A stretch of DNA of 64,000 bases. It comes from Opitutaceae bacterium (GTDB lineage: Bacteria; Verrucomicrobiota; Verrucomicrobiia; Opitutales; Opitutaceae). Within the stretch, counting starts at the first letter, position 1. The number at the start of each line of letters is the position of its first letter. Position numbers and translations under genes: made by a program. The notes under the pieces were generated by a model that saw only the letters and a program-made list of their open reading frames with translations, searched no databases and was not told where the DNA came from. The stretch covers positions 248,001 to 312,000 of the forward strand of contig JAIXWF010000012.1 of the NCBI GenBank assembly GCA_027482185.1, written 5' to 3'. Shown here one piece after another: positions 52,257-60,139 of this stretch.

Positions 52257-53606
52257 TCAGTCCACGGCCTTCTTCGCCGCGGCGCGGTCGATCGGCTTGA
52301 GCAGATGCGCCGGCCGCGCGGTGCGGAAACGGTCCAGCTCGGCCTGCAACTTGGCCGCCTCGGCCGCCGCGGCGCCCGTCTGCTGCTCGGCGCGGAGCGG
52401 GCGCTCCTCGAACGGATCCGCCCGCAGGTCGACGAAGGTGCCGTCGCGGTAAAGTTTGTGCGTGCGACTCATCGCGAATTCCCACTGCGGCGTCGGCCCG
52501 CCGTTGCGCACGTACCACGTGTAGAGGGCCGCGCGCGGCGTACCCTTCTCCCCGCGGGCCTGCGGCCAAAAACTCACGCCGTCGGTCGCGAAGTCTTTGG
52601 CCAACGGAATGCCCGCGGCCGCACAGAGCGTCGGGAGGAAATCCACGCTCGCGACGAGGTCGGCGTTGACGGTGCCCGCCGGGACGCGCCCGGGCCAATT
52701 CACGATCAAGGGCACGTGGTTGCCGCGCGCGGTGCGCCCGCCTTTGCCGCCTTGGTAGGGTTTGCCCTTGAACTGCGAGGTAACGGTCGGATGCGTGCCG
52801 TTGTCGCCGAGGAAGACGAGCAGCGTGTTGTCCCGCAGGCCGAGGGACTCGAGTTTGGCGACCAGTTCGCCGATGTGCTTGTCCATGTGCGCGGTCATGT
52901 CGGCGAAATGCTTCAGGTCCCGCTTCTCGCGCTCGCCCGTCGTCTTCGGGTCCCAGTCGGCGCTGTCCGGGGTCGGCTGGAATGGGTCGTGCGTCAGGAT
53001 CATCGGATAGTAGAGGAAGAACGGCTGCCCGCGGTGCCGCGTCACAAAATCGACCGCAAAGGCCTGCACCAGATCGGGACCGTATTCGCCGCGCGTGAAA
53101 TCGAGGGGACGGCCGTTGTGCTCGAGGCCCGGGTTGGCATAGCGCGCGGGCTTCGCGTTCCCCTCGCGCGTGTGCTGCCAGAGATACGATTCGTCGAAGC
53201 CGAAATGCTGCGGCAGGTCCGGGCGGGCGCCGAGCTGCCATTTGCCGGCGACGCCGGTGACATAGCCCGCGCGCTTGAACAAATGGCCGAACGTGGTCGC
53301 CTGCGGGTCGAGGGTGCCGAAATCGATGTAGTTGCGGACATTGTACAGGCCCGTCATGAGCTGCGCCCGCGTCGGCGTGCACAGCGGCTGCACGTAGCAG
53401 TGCTCGAACCGCGCACCCGTCGCCGCCAGGCGGTCGAGGTGCGGCGTGCGGTAGGATTCGCCGCCGTTGGCCGTGACGCATTCGTAGCCGAAATCGTCGG
53501 CCATGATCAGAATGACGTTCGGGCGGCGCTCGGCCGCGGAAGCGGCAACGGCCGCGGAGCAAGCGGCGGCGGCAAGGATCGAAAACAGGAAACGGCGCAG
53601 GTTCAT
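52257..53606 (-). CDS. secreted sulfatase (formylglycine type)
   Basis: A 449-residue type I sulfatase with a signal peptide (1 to about 25, ending ASA). The active-site signature CTPTR (C76-R80), whose Cys is oxidised to formylglycine, is present, as are metal ligands D37/D38 (MADDFGY) and DNGTHP further on. It would remove sulfate esters from polysaccharides in the periplasm, consistent with degradation of sulfated algal or host glycans in this group. The maturase is not in the window. The start at 53606 sits 28 bases before an A-rich stretch. Confidence 0.92.
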   Translation of the reverse strand: MNLRRFLFSILAAAACSAAVAASAAERRPNVILIMADDFGYECVTANGGESYRTPHLDRLAATGARFEHCYVQPLCTPTRAQLMTGLYNVRNYIDFGTLDPQATTFGHLFKRAGYVTGVAGKWQLGARPDLPQHFGFDESYLWQHTREGNAKPARYANPGLEHNGRPLDFTRGEYGPDLVQAFAVDFVTRHRGQPFFLYYPMILTHDPFQPTPDSADWDPKTTGEREKRDLKHFADMTAHMDKHIGELVAKLESLGLRDNTLLVFLGDNGTHPTVTSQFKGKPYQGGKGGRTARGNHVPLIVNWPGRVPAGTVNADLVASVDFLPTLCAAAGIPLAKDFATDGVSFWPQARGEKGTPRAALYTWYVRNGGPTPQWEFAMSRTHKLYRDGTFVDLRADPFEERPLRAEQQTGAAAAEAAKLQAELDRFRTARPAHLLKPIDRAAAKKAVD

Positions 53607-53641
53607 GGCGGGGTAAGCGGGTTTTTCCGGGGAGAAAGAAG

Positions 53642-53749
53642 GACCACGGATTTCACGGAGCGCACGGATCGATCTCTCAATTCTCAACGTTCGAATCTCA
53701 ACGGCCCGAACCCGGCTCGTGCCGGGTCCAGGCCGTGCCATCCGTGGTC
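53642..53749. repeat. CACGGAT-type inverted repeat element
   Basis: GACCACGGAT (53642-53651) and ATCCGTGGTC (53740-53749) are exact inverted copies enclosing a CTCAATTCTCAACG tract and an internal hairpin CCCGGC/GCCGGG at 53711-53726. It fills the gap between the sialate esterase stop and the sulfatase start. Confidence 0.65.
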
Positions 53750-53761
53750 AAAAGTCCGAAA

Positions 53762-55345
53762 TCAGGATTTCGGCGCGACCGCGGCGGGCGCCGGCGGCTT
53801 CGGCTTGGTCGTGTAGTCGAAATCGTCGGTGCGGAACGGCGTCACCGGCAGGCCGTCGGCGGAGAACAGGTTGCAGACCGGGTTGTCGGCCCAGGCGTAG
53901 CGCACGGCGACCGGGGCGGCGACTTTGTCGCTCGTGACCTCGACTTGGTTGGGGCCGACGAGCTTGCCCGTCGCCCAATGCCAGACGCGGTCGGCGCCGC
54001 AGACGGCGAAGCCGCGGGCCTCGGTGACATCGAAGGTGCGCAGCGTGCTGCCGAAGGTGTCGAGCGTGACGGTCGCCTTGGCGCCGTCGAAGGCGACGCT
54101 CTTGTATTCGGGACTGCGGTACGGGAACTTCAGGCCGTAGTCATGCACGAGGGCCCAGCGGACGAGGCGGGAAGCGACGTCGTACTTGTTGCGCGGGTGG
54201 ATGTCGCGGCCCTCGCCGACGTCGATGATGACGGCCTGACCGGTCTTGGGCAGGCGCAGGGTCTTGGTCTGGGATTCGCGGAGCTCGGCCCAGTCGCTCT
54301 CGCCGGGCTCGGCCTTCTCGGCGCGGTAGTCGGCGAGCTGGACCCAGTAGAAGCTGAAGTCGCCCTGGCCCTGCTCCTTGCGCCACTGCTCGATCAGGAA
54401 CGGGAAGAGCTCGCCGTGCTCGTGGGCGCGGGAGGCGTTGGATTCGCCCTGGTACCAGATCACGCCGCGGATGCCGTAGCCGAGCGTCGGATACACGACG
54501 CCCGCGAAGATATTGCCGGGGCGGGCGTTGCCGGTGAGCCACGCGGTCGGGGCGACGGGCGCGGCCGGGGCGGCCTTCTTCTCGGCCTTGGCCTTTTCGG
54601 CGTTCACTTTCCACTTCGCCTGCGCGGCAGCGAAGTCGGCCTTGGACTTCTCCGTCTGGACGTCGGCCTCGCGCTTGCGCGTGTTGGCCATGAGGGTCGC
54701 GAAACGCGGATCTTTCTCGATCGTCTCGCGGCGGATCCAGGCCTCGGCGGCGGAACCGCCCCAAGCGTTGTCGATCAGGCCGACGGGGACGTCGAGGATG
54801 TCGTGGAGGTAGCGGCCGTAGAGGTAACCAATGGCGCTGAAGCCCTTCACGTTGTCCGGATTCGCGATTTCCCACTGGCCCTTGAAGTCGGTCTTCAGCT
54901 CCTGCGTGCCGACCTGCGGCACGGAGATGATGCGCAGGTGGCTGCGGCGGGCGGAGGCGCCTTCGAGGTCGCCGGTGTAGGTCTGGCCCAACGACCACTG
55001 CATGTTGGATTGGCCGGAGCACATCCAGACTTCGCCGATGAGCACGTCTTTGAATTCGCGTTTCTGTTTCGCGGTCGCGACGGCGAGCACCTGGCCGTTC
55101 TTGTTGGCGGGCGCGGCGGCGAGCTTCACCTGCCAACGGCCGTCGGCGCCCGCGGTGGCGGTGTAGGTCTGGCCGGCGAAGGTGACGGTGACTTTGGTAC
55201 CGGGATCGTCCCAGCCCCAGACCGGATTGGCCTGCTTTTGCTGCAGGACCATATAGTCGCCGAAGACGGCGGGCATTTTCAGTTCGGCGCGGGCGGCGAG
55301 CGCAAGCAGCAGCCACACGGCCGCGAGGAAGGCGGATTTTTTCAT
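53762..55345 (-). CDS. secreted sialate O-acetylesterase
   Basis: A 527-residue SGNH-type carbohydrate acetylesterase with a signal peptide (1-20). The nucleophile is Ser113 in MCSGQSNMQW, WYQGESNA is the second conserved block, and DIHPRNK carries the Asp-His pair. The family removes O-acetyl groups from sialic acid or, in bacteria, from plant and animal glycans. An Ala/Lys-rich coiled-coil-like insert (about 235-270) is unusual. The gene lies downstream of no partner but next to the sulfatase, suggesting joint glycan attack. The start at 55345 gives MKKSAFLAAVW. Confidence 0.92.
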   Translation of the reverse strand: MKKSAFLAAVWLLLALAARAELKMPAVFGDYMVLQQKQANPVWGWDDPGTKVTVTFAGQTYTATAGADGRWQVKLAAAPANKNGQVLAVATAKQKREFKDVLIGEVWMCSGQSNMQWSLGQTYTGDLEGASARRSHLRIISVPQVGTQELKTDFKGQWEIANPDNVKGFSAIGYLYGRYLHDILDVPVGLIDNAWGGSAAEAWIRRETIEKDPRFATLMANTRKREADVQTEKSKADFAAAQAKWKVNAEKAKAEKKAAPAAPVAPTAWLTGNARPGNIFAGVVYPTLGYGIRGVIWYQGESNASRAHEHGELFPFLIEQWRKEQGQGDFSFYWVQLADYRAEKAEPGESDWAELRESQTKTLRLPKTGQAVIIDVGEGRDIHPRNKYDVASRLVRWALVHDYGLKFPYRSPEYKSVAFDGAKATVTLDTFGSTLRTFDVTEARGFAVCGADRVWHWATGKLVGPNQVEVTSDKVAAPVAVRYAWADNPVCNLFSADGLPVTPFRTDDFDYTTKPKPPAPAAVAPKS

Positions 55346-55454
55346 CGGGGGTAGAATCCCGAGATTCGCCGACCTTCCGGGCGCATAGCAAGTCCATGCA
55401 CGGCGGAAGCCGCGGAACGGTCCCGCCCGCCCGCGGTCGCAGGCTGCGCGCCCC

Positions 55455-55922
55455 ATGCGAATCCTGTCCGCGTTCCTACTGCTCGCTCCGATCGCCAATG
55501 GAGCCGAGTCATCCGGAGCCGGCACCATCCGCGAGACACTCCGCGCCCGGATTCGCGCGGCCGCCCCGCCCCCGCCGCCGGCGGATCCTGCCGGGCAGGC
55601 CGCCCCGCCGGCCCCGCCCCCGATCATTCTGCAGCCGGTGGTGGTTGCGGAGTCGAAGCTGGTCCAGGCCGCCGGCGCCGTCATCGCGCGGGCCGAACAG
55701 GACCGGCGCGACGGCGAGTTCGCCGGCGGCGACGGCGGCCGCATCGCCAAGCTCGGGCCGCTGCACTTGGGTTCATGGTTCGACCGGGAGAGCGGCTGGA
55801 CATTTCTCAGCCTGAACCCGGCCCCGACCCGTCGCCAAACCGAGGCCGCCGCCGAACGGCTCCGGGATCTCGAGGGCCTGCTGCGGATCGGCACGGGGAA
55901 GGGCGCGGACCGAAAACCGTGA
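55455..55922 (+). CDS. secreted hypothetical protein with Pro-rich segment
   Basis: A 155-residue protein with a signal peptide (1 to about 17, ending IANGA), then an Ala/Pro-rich stretch (about 35-58, APPPPPADPAGQAAPPAPPP) and a more ordered C-terminal half (about 60-150). I do not recognise a family. It is divergent from the sialate esterase over 109 bases and 82 bases before the rhomboid-like gene, so it may be co-transcribed with it. The call rests on the signal peptide and spacing. Confidence 0.65.
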   Translation: MRILSAFLLLAPIANGAESSGAGTIRETLRARIRAAAPPPPPADPAGQAAPPAPPPIILQPVVVAESKLVQAAGAVIARAEQDRRDGEFAGGDGGRIAKLGPLHLGSWFDRESGWTFLSLNPAPTRRQTEAAAERLRDLEGLLRIGTGKGADRKP

Positions 55923-56004
55923 CGGGCCCGCGAGCCCGAGGCTGCGCAATTTCCGTCCGAGGTCGCGACTTGCGGCCCGCGCGCGCGGGCGCCAACGTCC
56001 GGCC

Positions 56005-56850
56005 ATGAGCGGATTCGGCAACGCGTACTCGCAGGAACAGCAGCCCGTCACCTGGGTGCGCGGCTATCCCCTGTACACCGCGCACGTGATCGTCGCCGTC
56101 CTCGTCGCGTCGATGCTGGCCTCGACGGTTTTGCTCGCGACCAACTTCGGCGGCGTCCTGGCATGGCTGTCGTTTTCCAGCGACGCCGTCCTCCGCGGCC
56201 AAATCTGGCGGGTGCTGACGTACGGGCTGAACAATCCCCCGAGCCTCTGGTTCGTCATCGATATGTTCATGATCGTCTGGTTCGGCCGCGAACTGGAACG
56301 CTTCTTCGGCCGCCGCGTTTTCCTCACGCTGTACGGCAGCATCTACCTGCTCACGCCCGTGCTGCTCACGTTGCTCGGTTTCGTGCGCCCCTCCCAGCTC
56401 GCCGGCCAGACCGGCGCCTTCGCCCTCTTCATCGCGGTGGCGACCCTGCATCCGGACCTCCCGATGCTGTTCAACCTGCTCGCGAAGTGGGTCGCCGCGA
56501 TCTTGGTCGCGACGTTCGCGCTCATGGCCGTCGCGGCCCGCGATGTCGTCGGCCTCATCACACTGCTCGGCACCTCCGGTTTCGCGTGGGCCTTTGTCCG
56601 CCACCAGCAGGGTCTGCTTGCGCTGCCGAAATTCCGCCTGCGCCGCCGCACGCCCAAGCTCACCGTGATTCCCGGCTTCAAGACCGACCCGGCGCCGACC
56701 GCCGGCGCCGCCGAAGCGCCGACCTCGATGGCGGAGATCGACGCCCTGCTCGACAAGATCGCGACCTCGGGGATCAACAGCCTCACCAAGCAGGAACGCG
56801 CCAAGCTCGAAGCCGCGCGCGAAGGCTTGATGAAGCGCGGCGGAAAGTAA
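56005..56850 (+). CDS. rhomboid-like membrane protein lacking catalytic residues
   Basis: A 281-residue rhomboid-fold membrane protein. WRVLTYGL and the E/R/F-rich WFGRELERFFGRR loop match rhomboids, and about six membrane helices are predicted. The catalytic GxSG motif reads GQTG, with Thr136 replacing Ser, and no His lies at the expected place in the last helix (GLITLLGTSGFAW). Protease activity is therefore doubtful. The C-terminal segment from about 240 (MAEIDALLDKIATSGINSLT) is a DUF6576-like helical tail common to PVC rhomboid relatives. It may act as a pseudoprotease. Confidence 0.82.
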   Translation: MSGFGNAYSQEQQPVTWVRGYPLYTAHVIVAVLVASMLASTVLLATNFGGVLAWLSFSSDAVLRGQIWRVLTYGLNNPPSLWFVIDMFMIVWFGRELERFFGRRVFLTLYGSIYLLTPVLLTLLGFVRPSQLAGQTGAFALFIAVATLHPDLPMLFNLLAKWVAAILVATFALMAVAARDVVGLITLLGTSGFAWAFVRHQQGLLALPKFRLRRRTPKLTVIPGFKTDPAPTAGAAEAPTSMAEIDALLDKIATSGINSLTKQERAKLEAAREGLMKRGGK

Positions 56851-56992
56851 CGCCGCACGGCCGCCAACGCGTCGTCGCGCCGTCGGGAAACCGGTCCTTG
56901 CCACTGCCGGCCGCACGGTTGCCGGAGGCTTGACGCCCTGCCGCAGCGGCAACATCGACCTCTCTCCGTCAGGTCAACCCCGCCCCTCCGAC

Positions 56993-59900
56993 ATGTTTCA
57001 CCTTCTGCCGCGGCTTGCCGGTGCCCTGTTGCTGGCATCTCCCGTCGCCCTTTCCGCCCAAACCTACACATGGTCCGGCCTGGCGGGTTTGCCGCCCCAA
57101 TGGGGCACGACCAACGGCACCGGCTCCGCCGCCCGCTTCTTCGCCCCCGGCGGTCTGATCGGCTCCGTCGCCGGCAACTTCTACGTCGCCGACACGGGCA
57201 ACTTCACGATCCGCGTGATTTCCTCGACGGGCGATGTCGGACTTCTGTCCGGCACCCCGGGCGTTCGCGGCGCCGCCGACGGCCCCGCCTCCGCCGCGCG
57301 CTTCAGCCTGCCGATGGGCATCACCCTGACCCGCGGACTGCTCTTTGTCGCCGACGCCGGCAATCACGCGATCCGCCAAATCGGCGGCAACGGTGCCGTC
57401 GTCACCTTCGCCGGCCAACTCGCCCTTGCCGGCACCTCCGACGGCATGCGCAACGCCGCCCGTTTCAACAATCCCTACGGCATCACGGCCGACCAGGCGG
57501 GCAACCTCTACGTCGCCGACCGCGGCAACCACGCGATCCGCAAAATCAGCCCCGAGGGCGAGGTCACCACGCTCGCCGGCGAAATCGGCGTCCCCGGCAC
57601 GTCCAACGGCAACGGCACCGCCGCGAGATTCAACAGCCCGAGCGCCGTCACCCTCGGCCCCGACGGTTCCCTCTACGTCGCCGACACCGGCAACCACTCC
57701 ATCCGCCGGATCGCCGTGAACGGCACCGTCTCCACCTATGCGGGCGTCCCGGGCAGCGCCGGCGCCGTCAACGGTGCCGCCGCCCTTTCCCGCTTCCGCT
57801 TTCCCCGCGGCGTCCTCGCCTTCAGCAACGGTTCCCTGCTGGTGGCGGATCAGGCCCACGCCATCCGTCTCATCACCGCCGACGGCATCGTGTCCACCTA
57901 CGCCGGCCGCCTCGATGTGCAGGGCTCGCGCGACGGCCCGTACAGCGATGCCCGCTTCAATCTGCCCAACGCGATTTCGGCGTCGGAGGACGGCGCCGTC
58001 GTCGCCGACTCCGCCAACCACACGATCCGCAAACTCAATTTCACCACGCGCGCCGTTTCCACGATCGCCGGCGGTCCCGGCAGTTTCGGCCGCCGCGACG
58101 GCCGCGGCACGGAAGCGCTCTTCAACTACCCGAACGGCGTGGCGATCCATGCTTCGGGCGACCTGTACGTCGCGGATTCGCGCGGCAACACGATCCGCCG
58201 CATCTCCCCGGACGGCACCGTCGTGCAGATCGCCGGGGGCGCCGACGACAGCTACGTCGACGGCCCGGCCGGCACCGCCAGCCTCAACTACCCGTTCGGC
58301 ATCGCCGTGGCGCCGGACCGCACGGTCTATTTCACCGAACAGCAGCGCCACACGGTCCGTGTGCTGCGGCCCGACGGCTCCGTCGCCACCCTCGCCGGCC
58401 GCGAAAATCTTCCGGGCGTCGGCAACGGCACCGGCCAGGCCGCGCTGTTCAACCTGCCCTCCGGGGTCGCGCTCGACCGCGACGGCAACCTCTATGTCGC
58501 CGACACCGGCAACCATGTGATCCGCCGTCTCAACGTTTCCACCGGTGCCGTCACCAGTTTCGCGGGCTTCTTCGAGAATCCGGGTTCCGCCGACGGCAAC
58601 GGCACCGCCGCCCGTTTCCGGTTCCCGCGCGGCGTCGCGATCGATGCCGAGGGCAACGTCTTGGTGGCCGATTCCAACAACCACACGATCCGCCGGATCT
58701 CGCCCGCCGGCGACGTGACGACGGTCGCCGGCGCCCCGGGCAGCCAGGGCACGGCCAACGGCAACGCCGGCACCGCCCGTTTCTCGTTTCCCTTCGGCAT
58801 CGCGGTCGACCAAGCCGGGATCATCTACGTTTCCGACACGGGCAACTTCACCATCCGCCGGATCGCCGGCGAGACCGTCGCCACCATCGGCGGCACGGCC
58901 GGAGCCTCCGGCTACCTCGACGGCACGTTCTCGTTTTTCAACGATCCCACCGGCATCGCCGTCGACCGCGCCGGCATCATCTACGTGGCCGAAGCCAACA
59001 ACAACGTCGTCCGGCGCGGCGAATCCGTCACGGCCCCCGCCATTTCCGTCCAGCCGCAGGCCGTCGCCGCGACAAACGGCGGCACCGCCACGTTCACCGT
59101 CACCGCCGCCGGCGGCGACCTGTCCTACCAATGGCGCTTCCGCGGTCTGCCGATCATCGGCGCCAACACCGCCACCCTCACCTTGCCGAACGTCAACGAG
59201 AGCAGCGCGGGCGACTACTCCGTCGTCGTCACCAACTCCCTCGGCACCGTCACAAGCCGCAACGCCGCGCTCACGATCGTCGCGGCCTCCGATGCCGGCC
59301 GCATCGTGAATCTTTCGATCCTTACCGGCCTCACGGAACCCGGCGACTCGTTCACCATGGGCTTCGTGGTCGGGGGCACCGGCACCGCCGGCGCCAAGCC
59401 GCTCGTCCTCCGCGCCGTCGGCCCCTCGCTCGGCGCCCTCGGTGTCGCCGATACCGTCGCCGACCCGCGGCTGGAGCTTTTCAGCGGCGCCACCGCCGCC
59501 GGCGGCAACGACAACTGGGGCGGCGGCGCCGAACTCGCGGCGGCCATGAACCGGGTCGGCGCCTTCGCCTATTCCGGCCCCGCGTCGCGCGACGCCGCGA
59601 CCGCCGGTTCCTTCCCGCCCGGCAACAACTCGATGAAGGTCTCCACGACCGACGCCGGCACCGGCACGGTGATCGCGGAAATCTACGACGCCACTCCGGC
59701 CGGCACGTTCGTCGCGACGACGCCGCGGCTCGTCAACGTCTCGGTCCTGAAACAGATCGGCCGCGGCCTCACCGCCGGTTTCGCGATCGGCGGCCTCGCC
59801 CCCAAAACCGTGCTGATCCGCGCCGTCGGCCCCACGCTCGGCGCGGCTCCCTTCGGCGTCGGCGGCGTGGTGGCCGACCCGCAATTGACGCTGTTTTCCG

Positions 59901-60109
59901 GGCAAACCTCCATCGGGACCAACGACAACTGGGGCGGCGGCGCCGCCTTGCGCACCGCGTTTTCCCGCGTCGGCGCCTTCGATCTGCCTGCCGATTCGAA
60001 AGACGCCGCGCTGATCGCAACCCTCGCCCCCGGCAGCTACACGGTGCAGGTCGCGGGCGCCGGCGGCGCGGGCGGTATCGCGCTGGTTGAAATCTACGAA
60101 GTGCCGTGA
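56993..60109 (+). CDS. secreted NHL-repeat surface protein with duplicated C-terminal domain
   Basis: A 1,038-residue exported protein. A signal peptide (1-23, ending LSA) is followed by twelve NHL-type repeats (about 35-680), each with a LYVADTGNHxIR-like core, enough for two six-bladed propellers. An Ig-like domain (about 680-765; VTAAGGDLSYQWRFRG) precedes two copies of the 135-residue domain (about 768-905 and 908-1038) that also ends the protein at 27400. The last residues are IALVEIYEVP. NHL propellers bind proteins or glycans, and the C-terminal pair may handle secretion or anchoring, which is inference. The start at 56993 places the signal peptide at the N-terminus. Confidence 0.9.
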   Translation: MFHLLPRLAGALLLASPVALSAQTYTWSGLAGLPPQWGTTNGTGSAARFFAPGGLIGSVAGNFYVADTGNFTIRVISSTGDVGLLSGTPGVRGAADGPASAARFSLPMGITLTRGLLFVADAGNHAIRQIGGNGAVVTFAGQLALAGTSDGMRNAARFNNPYGITADQAGNLYVADRGNHAIRKISPEGEVTTLAGEIGVPGTSNGNGTAARFNSPSAVTLGPDGSLYVADTGNHSIRRIAVNGTVSTYAGVPGSAGAVNGAAALSRFRFPRGVLAFSNGSLLVADQAHAIRLITADGIVSTYAGRLDVQGSRDGPYSDARFNLPNAISASEDGAVVADSANHTIRKLNFTTRAVSTIAGGPGSFGRRDGRGTEALFNYPNGVAIHASGDLYVADSRGNTIRRISPDGTVVQIAGGADDSYVDGPAGTASLNYPFGIAVAPDRTVYFTEQQRHTVRVLRPDGSVATLAGRENLPGVGNGTGQAALFNLPSGVALDRDGNLYVADTGNHVIRRLNVSTGAVTSFAGFFENPGSADGNGTAARFRFPRGVAIDAEGNVLVADSNNHTIRRISPAGDVTTVAGAPGSQGTANGNAGTARFSFPFGIAVDQAGIIYVSDTGNFTIRRIAGETVATIGGTAGASGYLDGTFSFFNDPTGIAVDRAGIIYVAEANNNVVRRGESVTAPAISVQPQAVAATNGGTATFTVTAAGGDLSYQWRFRGLPIIGANTATLTLPNVNESSAGDYSVVVTNSLGTVTSRNAALTIVAASDAGRIVNLSILTGLTEPGDSFTMGFVVGGTGTAGAKPLVLRAVGPSLGALGVADTVADPRLELFSGATAAGGNDNWGGGAELAAAMNRVGAFAYSGPASRDAATAGSFPPGNNSMKVSTTDAGTGTVIAEIYDATPAGTFVATTPRLVNVSVLKQIGRGLTAGFAIGGLAPKTVLIRAVGPTLGAAPFGVGGVVADPQLTLFSGQTSIGTNDNWGGGAALRTAFSRVGAFDLPADSKDAALIATLAPGSYTVQVAGAGGAGGIALVEIYEVP

Positions 60110-60139
60110 CCTCGCCTCCGGCCCCGGCGCCGGCGGCGT

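Noticed and set aside
56969..59905. A 978-residue minus-strand open frame opposite the NHL protein
   Set aside because: Its Gly/Asp/Val-rich pseudo-repeats mirror the NHL repeats of the real gene. There is no start context or domain.
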